From positions 43,125,965 through 43,189,964 of the forward strand of contig NC_087071.1 in the NCBI RefSeq assembly GCF_963678635.1: DNA of 64,000 nt, read 5' to 3'. This stretch comes from Symsagittifera roscoffensis (taxonomy: Eukaryota; Xenacoelomorpha; Acoela; Convolutidae). Below the pieces are notes generated by a model. It was not told the DNA's origin. It was given only the letters and a program-made list of their open reading frames with translations, and did not search any database. Both the position numbers and the translations under genes were made by a program. Position 1 is the stretch's first letter. Each line of letters opens with the position of its first letter. This document shows positions 11,083 through 21,263 of this stretch, piece by piece.

Positions 11083-11650
11083 TCAGTTGCTCCGTAGTTT
11101 CTCATTCTCCAGTTCGAGTTTCACTTTTTGTTCGATCTCTTTAGTCACCAGTTCCTGCTGCACTCTATTTAGAGCATCCCTCGCGGCTGCCCTATAATCA
11201 ATCTTGAAGTCATCGGCCGCAGTTACTGGTTCCGGTTCACGTGTCTCTTCTGTTACCGCTTGCATTTTCTTCGCCGCCAGCTCTTGAGGCTTGTCTATTC
11301 TGCGTGCCTCCGCTTCACTCAACAGGCGAGCCTTGCTGGCTTTCACTCCTGACAAAGCTTCTTCATGCCTTCGATGCTTGATGTCTGCCACTGCATCCCA
11401 GAATTGCGGACTATCTGATTTAAAATGACCTTCCAAAATGCAAAAGAAACACCTCGGGCCAAATTTTGCAATTACTCCTCTCATGAAATCCTGATGGTCC
11501 AGTTCTGACGCATCTTCGTCCTCGAGGCTAAAGCTTATTGCTTTCAAGTCTTGTTTGTAAGTTGGGCATGCTGACACATGATGGTCCGTTGAACTGCAAT
11601 TGGCACAAGAGCGTCTCTTGTCCGAATCATCCCTCGGTTTTTACCAGTTG
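11083..11650 (-). pseudogene. Gag nucleocapsid part with zinc knuckles, element 1
   Basis: The frame reads through a CX2CX4HX4C knuckle at about 11,570-11,612 (CANCSSTDHH ending in AC) and a second, degenerate one near 11,440-11,465 (CFFCILEGHFKSD followed by Ser where Cys is expected). Zinc knuckles bind the genomic RNA. A long charged, probably helical segment follows (alanine, glutamate, arginine and lysine rich) down to 11,083. This part exists only once, because the tandem gag units end exactly before the first knuckle. Confidence 0.75.
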
Positions 11651-11695
11651 TTTCCTTGGTTTGCTGGCCCATTTTTAAAATTGCCATAATTGTTC

Positions 11696-13527
11696 TTATA
11701 ATAACCAGATCTCGAAGGAGGTTTCAGTAAGCGCACTGCATTCCTGTCTCTCCGACAAGTCCTCTTCCTCGAAATGCAGTTTCATTACCTCTATCCAGGT
11801 ATCAATACAGCCATCAGATTCGTCTTTATAGCATCTTGGTTTCTTAAAGATTCTTCTGGACATCTCACTGCGTTCATTGGTTCTGGATAACCTTGTAAGG
11901 AATGTCTCCAAAGACCTGTTTAGAGGTTCAAAGGCTGTGGCCATTGCCGTAGCATCCCTTGAGTGTCCCGCCTGAGTGTCCTCGCACCTTGTCGAAGGCT
12001 CTGTAATCGTTGCATCCCTGCAATCCGAATCGCCGTGAGTGTTTCCCCCTTGGCCCACATGACTCCTCCCCGGGCTCGCATGTCCTCTGTTACCGGAATC
12101 ACTTCTCCCAGTCGCATGTGTGCCTTGCGTTGGTCGTTCATTAGAGGTCTGTCTGTTCCCCGTTGAACTTGCTCTACTGTCCGGGCCCCATGTTCTATTA
12201 CCCCTTGTGGCATAGCCTGATGACCTGCCCCTGTCTCTAGTGGATCCATATGCCCTCCTCTTTTGATGGTCATTGAAGTTCACCTTCGGCTCCCTGCTGG
12301 GACCTCCCGAGTTCGGTTCCCCTTCTTTTGGTGCACTCTTGCTGCTTAGTAGCCCGTCCAACCTATCCATGATAGCCTGAGTTCGCCTCTCCATCATCGC
12401 GTCTATCTTTGTGTCAAGAGTCCCAAGAGACTGCTCTTGCCGAATTCTTAACTTCTCCATGTCGTCTCTTAAGCGTAACTCTCTCTGTTCCGCTTCTCTT
12501 GTCATTCGCGACAAATTCTTCGCTAAATGTTCGTCCGTTCTTTCTTTCAAGCGTTTTTCGCTACTACCAACTTCTTGTCTATTGCGGTTTATTTATTCCC
12601 GCAGACTTTCTCTTTCAATGTGAACTGCTCTTTCTAGTTCACTCATTCTTATGGACATCTGTTTATTTTGTTCTCCTAAACTGTCCACTATGTTGTTCAA
12701 GGCTTCTTCTAGTGCTGCCCATGATCCACGAGTGGCGTCACTAGTGGCGGTGTAACCCTGTCGGTCCCAGGTAGCTTCGTGCTGGTCGAGATTTGGGCCT
12801 TGACTCTCTGCCTCGACGTCTTTTCATTATCCACCTCAGGATCCGCCAATGCGTTGCCTAGCCCTCTGTTTCTACTCTCCCCAGTTTGCGGCTCTGAATT
12901 TGTCATAATCGCGAAGCCTCTCGACTGGCCTGGTGTGTTTACCTCTTTGCTTATTGTTCTCACCACACCAAATTTGTCCATGGTTCCAGTCTCTCTTTCG
13001 ACGTATGCTTCATTCTCCTGGGTCGAACTATTGAGGCTGACTTGAGACCCAAAGTCCACTTGCTCTTCTTCGTCGTCCTCCTCCTCCTGGGATTCACCTT
13101 CATTTCATGTGCCCACTCCCATGGTGAATGGAAAGATGTTTCCTAAGGTGTTCCTCATTCTTTCTGAGAACGATGATGACATTGTTTGTTTCTCAGTCCC
13201 GCCTGCCATCATGGTGTTGTCTGTTGGAGACTTTCTAGTTGCTACAATTTCAGTTGAAATGTCGCACAGTTCCGACATCTCCTTTCGATCGAATGTCCCG
13301 GTGGAAGTGGCAAAATCATGGCCTTGTTCTACCGGAGTAGATTCACTCGCCAGCTTTCTGCCTCTCCTTTCCAGTCCATGTACTTCCTGGTTGTATTGAC
13401 ATGCACTTCTAACATTTCTTTTCTCTCTTCTGAGGTCTTCTTTCCTCGTTTCAACCATTCTGCCAGAAACCGTCTCCCCTTTGTCGGTCCGGGCTCGTTT
13501 GAACCGATCCACAAAAGGGTCGGTCAT
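11696..13527 (-). pseudogene. Gag copy 1 of element 1 (internally deleted)
   Basis: It has the same order as the other gag copies: a Met start near 13,527, an acidic/Ser-Thr region, then a coiled-coil-like segment rich in Glu/Arg (12,350-12,550) and a Gly/Arg/Ser-rich segment, then the start of the capsid. About 390 bp of capsid sequence present in copies 2 and 3 (between about 14,658 and 15,050) is replaced here by about a dozen bases near 11,715, so the capsid C-terminal half is lost. Two further small deletions are near 13,395 and 13,587. In-frame stops near 13,105 and 12,709 are shared with the other copies. Confidence 0.75.
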
Positions 13528-14545
13528 TGTTTTTCTTTGCTTTTTAGGTATAAATTACCTAGAGCTATCACCTCGTTTAGGTGTCTAGACTCATTCTCAA
13601 TTTGTCACTATTTAATGCCTATACACTTAATTCGATTGCTAGTGACCTTATAGTTTGACCCAGCACAGTTTATGTAGATTTAAAATCAAAAACAAAAAAA
13701 AATATATGTATATAGAATGACAGAATATGAATAACTTTTTAAAAAAATGTATGTGTATTGTACTTTTGGTCGGTCGCAGTATAATAGTCAAACTCGCCTT
13801 TTAAAGAAAAAGCTTTCCCTGCTCGGTGCTGCACCAAACAGACAAAACTTTGAAGGCAGTAATTTTCTCAAGTGGGCGTCTATTGCACCCACCGAGTACT
13901 TTGTCACCTATCTGCCTTCGGACTGCCCGAGCTAGACCTACTAAAATCCTCAGGGCAGTCACTATTAAGAAAAAACACGTATTGGGTTTCAATCCACACC
14001 AATGAATTACGCTCTTTCTAGTTTAGACTTAGTGTCGCGAATATCCGAGTTCGGTCCTGTTTTGTTTTGGTCTGGTTCTTATTGAAAGGCAAGTTACCAG
14101 TGCAGTCACTGATTCCTAGCCTGTCTGCTAATAGCCTAATACCTCTCACTGTAGTCTTTCTTCTGTTTACCTAAGTCCTGTAAAAAATACCCCTCCGGAT
14201 CGGCAAAAATAGGACCCTTCCGGACTAGCAAAATTTAGACCCCTCCGGATTGGGACCCCTCTGAGTTAGTAAATATAAGACCCCTCCGGATTGGCAAAAA
14301 TAGGACCGTTTCGGACTAGCAAATTTTACACCCCTCCGGATTGGGACTCCTCTGAGTTAGTAAATATAAGACCCCTCCGGATTGGGACCCCTCCGGTTTT
14401 GTGAAAACAAGACCCCTCCGGTTGCGACCCCTCGGAATTTGAAAAAAAAAATTTGACCCCTCCGGATTGGGAGCCCTCTGGTTTTGTAAAAGTAGCTTTT
14501 CGGAGATTTCATTCTTTCAACCTATACCCCTCCGGATATGTTCTC
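13528..14545 (-). other. Gag leader, unit 1, with CCGGAGGGG minisatellite
   Basis: This is untranslated sequence upstream of gag. The part from about 14,176 to 14,545 is an irregular minisatellite. On the plus strand the motif ACCCCTCCGGATTGG (or short variants) recurs every 20-40 bases between A/T-rich spacers. The same block is at 17,530-17,900 and 20,886-21,252. Small ORFs across it are translations of the repeat and are not genes. Confidence 0.75.
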
Positions 14546-14550
14546 CGATG

Positions 14551-16871
14551 CTATTTCTTGTCCGAATCATCCCTCGGTTTGTACCAGTTGTTCCCTTGGT
14601 TTGCTGGTCCATTGTTAAAATTGCCATAATTGTTCTTATAGTATCCAGATCTCGAAATAAATTTCAACAAAAGATGTTCTTTTGACTTGAGCCTCAACTC
14701 CTCTGGTGTTGGCGCATTGGTTGATAGTGGTGTGTAGTGCGTTGCCAGCATTGTCCGAAGTTCATCATTCTTCACACCATCGATGAATTTTGAGGCTACT
14801 GCCAGGTTCATCCTTCGGTTTGACTCATCCGGTTGGCTGCGTCTTCTCAGCATTTCCAAGTCATCGAGAAACTTGTCTATCGTTTAGTCTTCTCGTTGCC
14901 TCCGTTTCTCGAAGCGCATCATCGCTTGGTGCCCCTGCACCCCTGATCCAAAACGGTTTAACAAGATTTCGAAGATTTTCTCGGCTGTGTCACGCTGATA
15001 TTGCTTCTTGGCCATGACACAGTTCAGAGCTGTCCCTTCCAAGTTACTGGTGAGCGCACTGCATTCCTGTCTCTCCGACAAGTCCTCTTCCTCGAAATGC
15101 AGTTTCATTACCTCTATCCAGGTATCAATACAGCCATCAGATTCGTCTTTATAGCATCTTGGTTTCTTAAAGATTCTTCTGGACATCTCACTGCGTTCAT
15201 TGGTTCTGGATAACCTTGTAAGGAATGTCTCCAAAGACCTGTTTAGAGGTTCAAAGGCTGTGGCCATTGCCGTAGCATCCCTTGAGTGTCCCGCCTGAGT
15301 GTCCTCGCACCTTGTCGAAGGCTCTGTAATCGTTGCATCCCTGCAATCCGAATCGCCGTGAGTGTTTCCCCCTTGGCCCACATGACTCCTCCCCGGGCTC
15401 GCATGTCCTCTGTTACCGGAATCACTTCTCCCAGTCGCATGTGTGTCTTGCGTTGGTCGTTCATTAGAGGTCTGTCTGTTCCCCGTTGAACTTGCTCTAC
15501 TGTCCGGGCCCCATGTTCTATTACCCCTTGTGGCATAGCCTGATGACCTGCCCCTGTCTCTAGTGGATCCATATGCCCTCCTCTTTTGATGGTCATTGAA
15601 GTTCACCTTCGGCTCCCTGCTGGGACCTCCCGAGTTCGGTTCCTTTTCTTTTGGTGCACTCTTGCTGCTTAGTAGCCCGTCCAACCTATCCATGATAGCC
15701 TGAGTTCGCCTCTCCATCATCGCGTCTATCTTTGTGTCAAGAGTCCCAAGAGACTGCTCTTGTCGAATTCTTAACTTCTCCATGTCGTCTCTTAAGCGTA
15801 ACTCTCTCTGTTCCGCTTCTCTTGTCATTCGCGACAAATTCTTCGCTAAATGTTCGTCCGTTCTTTCTTTCAAGCGTTTTTCGCTACTACCAACTTCTTG
15901 TCTATTGCGGTTTATTTATTCCCGCAGACTTTCTCTTTCAATGTGAACTGCTCTTTCTAGTTCACTCATTCTTATGGACATCTGTTTATTTTGTTCTCCT
16001 AAACTGTCCACTATGTTGTTCAAGGCTTCTTCTAGTGCTGCCCATGATCCACGAGTGGCGTCACTAGTGGCGGTGTAACCCTGTCGGTCCCAGGTAGCTT
16101 CGTGCTGGTCGAGATTTGGGCCTTGACTCTCTGCCTCGACGTCTTTTCATTATCCACCTCAGGATCCGCCAATGCGTTGCCTAGCCCTCTGTTTCTACTC
16201 TCCCCAGTTTGCGGCTCTGAATTTGTCATAATCGCGAAGCCTCTCGACTGGCCTGGTGTGTTTACCTCTTTGCTTATTGTTCTCACCACACCAAATTTGT
16301 CCATGGTTCCAGTCTCTCTTTCGACGTATGCTTCATTCTCCTGGGTCGAACTATTGAGGCTGACTTGAGACCCAAAGTCCACTTGCTCTTCTTCGTCGTC
16401 CTCCTCCTCCTGGGATTCACCTTCATTTCATGTGCCCACTCCCATGGTGAATGGAAAGATGTTTCCTAAGGTGTTCCTCATTCTTTCTGAGAACGATGAT
16501 GACATTGTTTGTTTCTCAGTCCCGCCTGCCATCATGGTGTTGTCTGTTGGAGACTTTCTAGTTGCTACAATTTCAGTTGAAATGTCGCACAGTTCCGACA
16601 TCTCCTTTCGATCGAATGTCCCGGTGGAAGTGGCAAAATCATGGCCTTGTTCTACCGGAGTAGATTCACTCGCCAGCTTTCTGCCTCTCCTTTCCAGTCC
16701 ATGTACTTCCTGGTTGTCATTCATGGCCCGGTCTGTTTTGACCTGCACTTCTAACATTTCTTTTCTCTCTTCTGAGGTCTTCTGACTCCTCGTTTCAACC
16801 ATTCTGCCTGAAATCGTCTCCCCTTTGTCGGTCCGGGCTCGTTTGAACCGATCCACAAAAGGGTCGGTCAT
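14551..16871 (-). pseudogene. Gag copy 2 of element 1
   Basis: The open pieces are 16,428-16,871 and 16,032-16,382 (same frame, TGA between), 14,884-15,873 and 14,551-14,859 (same frame, TAA at 14,884-14,886). The product would have an acidic/Ser-rich N-terminus, a coiled-coil segment (15,650-15,870), a Gly/Arg/Ser-rich middle, and a Ty3-type capsid (from about 15,200 to 14,680), including the WIEVMKLHF and EKIFEILLNRFG helices. The frame ends four codons into the neighbouring leader because the unit stops before the zinc knuckle. A TAA also interrupts the N-terminal part upstream of 15,873. Confidence 0.8.
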
Positions 16872-17910
16872 TGTTTTTCTTTGCTTTTTAGGTATAAATT
16901 ACCTAGAGCTATCACCTCGTTTAGGTGTCCTTGACTTGTCTAGACTCATTCTCAATTTGTCACTATTTAATGCCTATACACTTAATTCGATTGCTAGTGA
17001 CCTTATAGTTTGACCCAGCACAGTTTATGTAGATTTAAAATCAAAAACAAAAAAAATATATGTATATATAATGACAGAATATGAATAACTCTTTAAAAAA
17101 ATGTATGTGTATTGTACTTTTAGTCGGTCGCAGTATAATAGTCAAACTCGCCTTTTAAAGAAAAAGCTTTCCCTGCTCGGTGCTGCACCAAACAGACAAA
17201 ACTTTGAAGGCAGTAATTTTCTCAAGTGGGCGTCTATTGCACCCACCGAGTACTTTGTCACCTATCTGCCTTCGGACTGCCCGAGCTAGACCTACTAAAA
17301 TCCTCAGGGCAGTCACTATTAAGAAAAAACACGTATTGGGTTTCAATCCACACCAATGAATTACGCTCTTTCTAGTTTAGACTTAGTGTCGCGAATATCC
17401 GAGTTCGGTCCTGTTTTGTTTTGGTCTGGTTCTTATTGAAAGGCAAGTTACCAGTGCAGTCACTGATTCCTAGCCTGTCTGCTAATAGCCTAATACCTCT
17501 CACTGTAGTCTTTCTTCTGTTTACCTAAGTCCTGTAAAAAATACCCCTCCGGATCGGCAAAAATAGGACCCTTCCGGACTAGCAAAATTTAGACCCCTCC
17601 GGATTGGGACCCCTCTGAGTTAGTAAATATAAGACCCCTCCGGATTGGCAAAAATAGGACCCTTTCGGACTAGCAAATTTTACACCCCTCCGGATTGGGA
17701 CTCCTCTGAGTTAGTAAATATAAGACCCCTCCGGATTGGGACCCCTCCGGTTTTGTGAAAACAAGACCCCTCCGGTTGGGACCCCTCGGAATTTGAAAAA
17801 AAAAATTTGACCCCTCCGGATTGGGAGCCCTCTGGTTTTGTAAAAGTAGCTTTTCGGAGATTTCATTCTTTCAACCTATACCCCTCCGGATATGTTCTCC
17901 GATGCTATTT
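14557..17910 (-). repeat. Tandem leader-gag unit 2 (3,354 bp)
   Basis: This is nearly identical to unit 3; only scattered single-base differences are visible by eye. The junction with unit 1 (14,556/14,557) fuses the end of gag, just before the first zinc knuckle, to the distal leader, next to the short sequence GATGCTATTT. The exact same junction is repeated at 17,910/17,911. Confidence 0.9.
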
Positions 17911-20225
17911 CTTGTCCGAATCATCCCTCGGTTTGTACCAGTTGTTCCCTTGGTTTGCTGGTCCATTGTTAAAATTGCCATAATTGTTCTTATAGTATCC
18001 AGATCTCGAAATAAATTTCAACAAAAGATGTTCTTTTGACTTGAGCCTCAACTCCTTTGGTGTTGGCGCATTGGTTGATAGTGGTGTGTAGTGCGTTGCC
18101 AGCATTGTCCGAAGTTCATCATTCTTCACACCATCGATGAATTTTGAGGCTACTGCCAGGTTCATCCTTCGGTTTGACTCATCCGGTTGGCTGCGTCTTC
18201 TCAGCATTTCCAAGTCATCGAGAAACTTGTCTATCGTTTAGTCTTCTCGTTGCCTCCGTTTCTCGAAGCGCATCATCGCTTGGTGCCCCTGCACCCCTGA
18301 TCCAAAACGGTTTAACAAGATTTCGAAGATTTTCTCGGCTGTGTCACGCTGATATTGCTTCTTGGCCATGACACAGTTCAGAGCTGTCCCTTCCAAGTTA
18401 CTGGTGAGCGCACTGCATTCCTGTCTCTCCGACAAGTCCTCTTCCTCGAAATGCAGTTTCATTACCTCTATCCAGGTATCAATACAGCCATCAGATTCGT
18501 CTTTATAGCATCTTGGTTTCTTAAAGATTCTTCTGGACATCTCACTGCGTTCATTGGTTCTGGATAACCTTGTAAGGAATGTCTCCAAAGACCTGTTTAG
18601 AGGTTCAAAGGCTGTGGCCATTGCCGTAGCATCCCTTGAGTGTCCCGCCTGAGTGTCCTCGCACCTTGTCGAAGGCTCTGTAATCGTTGCATCCCTGCAA
18701 TCCGAATCGCCGTGAGTGTTTCCCCCTTGGCCCACATGACTCCTCCCCGGGCTCGCATGTCCTCTGTTACCGGAATCACTTCTCCCAGTCGCATGTGTGT
18801 CTTGCGTTGGTCGTTCATTAGAGGTCTGTCTGTTCCCCGTTGAACTTGCTCTACTGTCCGGGCCCCATGTTCTATTACCCCTTGTGGCATAGCCTGATGA
18901 CCTGCCCCTGTCTCTAGTGGATCCATATGCCCTCCTCTTTTGATGGTCATTGAAGTTCACCTTCGGCTCCCTGCTGGGACCTCCCGAGTTCGGTTCCCTT
19001 TCTTTTGGTGCACTCTTGCTGCTTAGTAGCCCGTCCAACCTATCCATGATAGCCTGAGTTCGCCTCTCCATCATCGCGTCTATCTTTGTGTCAAGAGTCC
19101 CAAGAGACTGCTCTTGTCGAATTCTTAACTTCTCCATGTCGTCTCTTAAGCGTAACTCTCTCTGTTCCGCTTCTCTTGTCATTCGCGACAAATTCTTCGC
19201 TAAATGTTCGTCCGTTCTTTCTTTCAAGCGTTTTTCGCTACTACCAACTTCTTGTCTATTGCGGTTTATTTATTCCCGCAGACTTTCTCTTTCAATGTGA
19301 ACTGCTCTTTCTAGTTCACTCATTCTTATGGACATCTGTTTATTTTGTTCTCCTAAACTGTCCACTATGTTGTTCAAGGCTTCTTCTAGTGCTGCCCATG
19401 ATCCACGAGTGGCGTCACTAGTGGCGGTGTAACCCTGTCGGTCCCAGGTAGCTTCGTGCTGGTCGAGATTTGGGCCTTGACTCTCTGCCTCGACGTCTTT
19501 TCATTATCCACCTCAGGATCCGCCAATGCGTTGCCTAGCCCTCTGTTTCTACTCTCCCCAGTTTGCGGCTCTGAATTTGTCATAATCGCGAAGCCTCTCG
19601 ACTGGCCTGGTGTGTTTACCTCTTTGCTTATTGTTCTCACCACACCAAATTTGTCCATGGTTCCAGTCTCTCTTTCGACGTATGCTTCATTCTCCTGGGT
19701 CGAACTATTGAGGCTGACTTGAGACCCAAAGTCCACTTGCTCTTCTTCGTCGTCCTCCTCCTCCTGGGATTCACCTTCATTTCATGTGCCCACTCCCATG
19801 GTGAATGGAAAGATGTTTCCTAAGGTGTTCCTCATTCTTTCTGAGAACGATGATGACATTGTTTGTTTCTCAGTCCCGCCTGCCATCATGGTGTTGTCTG
19901 TTGGAGACTTTCTAGTTGCTACAATTTCAGTTGAAATGTCGCACAGTTCCGACATCTCCTTTCGATCGAATGTCCCGGTGGAAGTGGCAAAATCATGGCC
20001 TTGTTCTACCGGAGTAGATTCACTCGCCAGCTTTCTGCCTCTCCTTTCCAGTCCATGTACTTCCTGGTTGTCATTCATGGCCCGGTCTGTTTTGACCTGC
20101 ACTTCTAACATTTCTTTTCTCTCTTCTGAGGTCTTCTGACTCCTCGTTTCAACCATTCTGCCTGAAATCGTCTCCCCTTTGTCGGTCCGGGCTCGTTTGA
20201 ACCGATCCACAAAAGGGTCGGTCAT
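17905..20225 (-). pseudogene. Gag copy 3 of element 1
   Basis: Open pieces 19,782-20,225, 19,386-19,736, 18,238-19,227 and 17,905-18,213 correspond one-to-one to copy 2. They include the same TGA (19,782-19,784), the same frame change near 19,386 and the same TAA (18,238-18,240) inside the capsid. Apart from a few substitutions it is the same sequence. The shared lesions show that the gag was already defective before duplication. Confidence 0.8.
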
Positions 20226-21263
20226 TGTTTTTCTTTGCTTTTTAGGTATAAATTACCTAGAGCTATCACCTCGTTTAGGTGTCCTTGACTTGTCTAGACT
20301 CATTCTCAATTTGTCACTATTTAATGCCTATACACTTAATTCGATTGCTAGTGACCTTATAGTTTGACCCAGCACAGTTTATGTAGATTTAAAATCAAAA
20401 ACAAAAAAAATATATGTATATATAATGACAGAATATGAATAACTCTTTAAAAAAATGTATGTGTATTGTACTTTTAGTCGGTCGCAGTATAATAGTCAAA
20501 CTCGCCTTTTAAAGAAAAAGCTTTCCCTGCTCGGTGCTGCACCAAACAGACAAAACTTTGAAGGCAGTAATTTTCTCAAGTGGGCGTCTATTGCACCCAC
20601 CGAGTACTTTGTCACCTATCTGCCTTCGGACTGCCCGAGCTAGACCTACTAAAATCCTCAGGGCAGTCACTATTAAGAAAAAACACGTATTGGGTTTCAA
20701 TCCACACCAATGAATTACGCTCTTTCTAGTTTAGACTTAGTGTCGCGAATATCCGAGTTCGGTCCTGTTTTGTTTTGGTCTGGTTCTTATTGAAAGGCAA
20801 GTTACCAGTGCAGTCACTGATTCCTAGCCTGTCTGCTAATAGCCTAATACCTCTCACTGTAGTCTTTCTTCTGTTTACCTAAGTCCTGTAAAAAATACCC
20901 CTCCGGATCGGCAAAAATAGGACCCTTCCGGACTAGCAAAATTTAGACCCCTCCGGATTGGGACCCCTCTGAGTTAGTAAATATAAGACCCCTCCGGATT
21001 GGCAAAAATAGGACCCTTTCGGACTAGCAAATTTTACACCCCTCCGGATTGGGACTCCTCTGAGTTAGTAAATATAAGACCCCTCCGGATTGGGACCCCT
21101 CCGGTTTTGTGAAAACAAGACCCCTCCGGTTGGGACCCCTCCGAATTTGAAAAAAAAAATTGACCCCTCCGGATTGGGAGCCCTCTGGTTTTGTAAAAGT
21201 AGCTTTTCGGAGATTTCATTCTTTCAACCTATACCCCTCCGGATATGTTCTCCGATGCTATTT
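17911..21263 (-). repeat. Tandem leader-gag unit 3 (3,353 bp)
   Basis: This is the most 5' unit. Beyond 21,263 the sequence continues into unrepeated leader instead of another gag end, which marks the original 5' side of the element. Confidence 0.9.

Larger units (their letters stand above)
11617..14556 (-). repeat. Tandem leader-gag unit 1 (deleted, 2.94 kb)
   Basis: This is homologous over its whole length to units 2 and 3, and shorter mainly because of the capsid deletion. It is the only unit that continues into the zinc knuckles and pol. Confidence 0.85.
1..21263 (-). mobile_element. Ty3/gypsy-type LTR retrotransposon with accessory domains (element 1), decayed, 3' end outside window
   Basis: On the minus strand the order from high to low coordinate is leader, gag, zinc knuckles, protease, reverse transcriptase, RNase H, integrase, macro domain, spacer and SGNH-containing ORF. 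PR-RT-RH-IN is the Ty3/gypsy order. The 3' LTR is not in the window because the last ORF runs off base 1. I could not identify a 5' LTR, since its partner is missing. The whole block is visibly GC-richer than the AT-rich DNA to its right. Each coding module contains frameshifts or in-frame stops, so I treat all of them as pseudogenes. Leader plus gag is present three times in tandem (11,617-14,556; 14,557-17,910; 17,911-21,263), which inflates the length. Confidence 0.85.
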
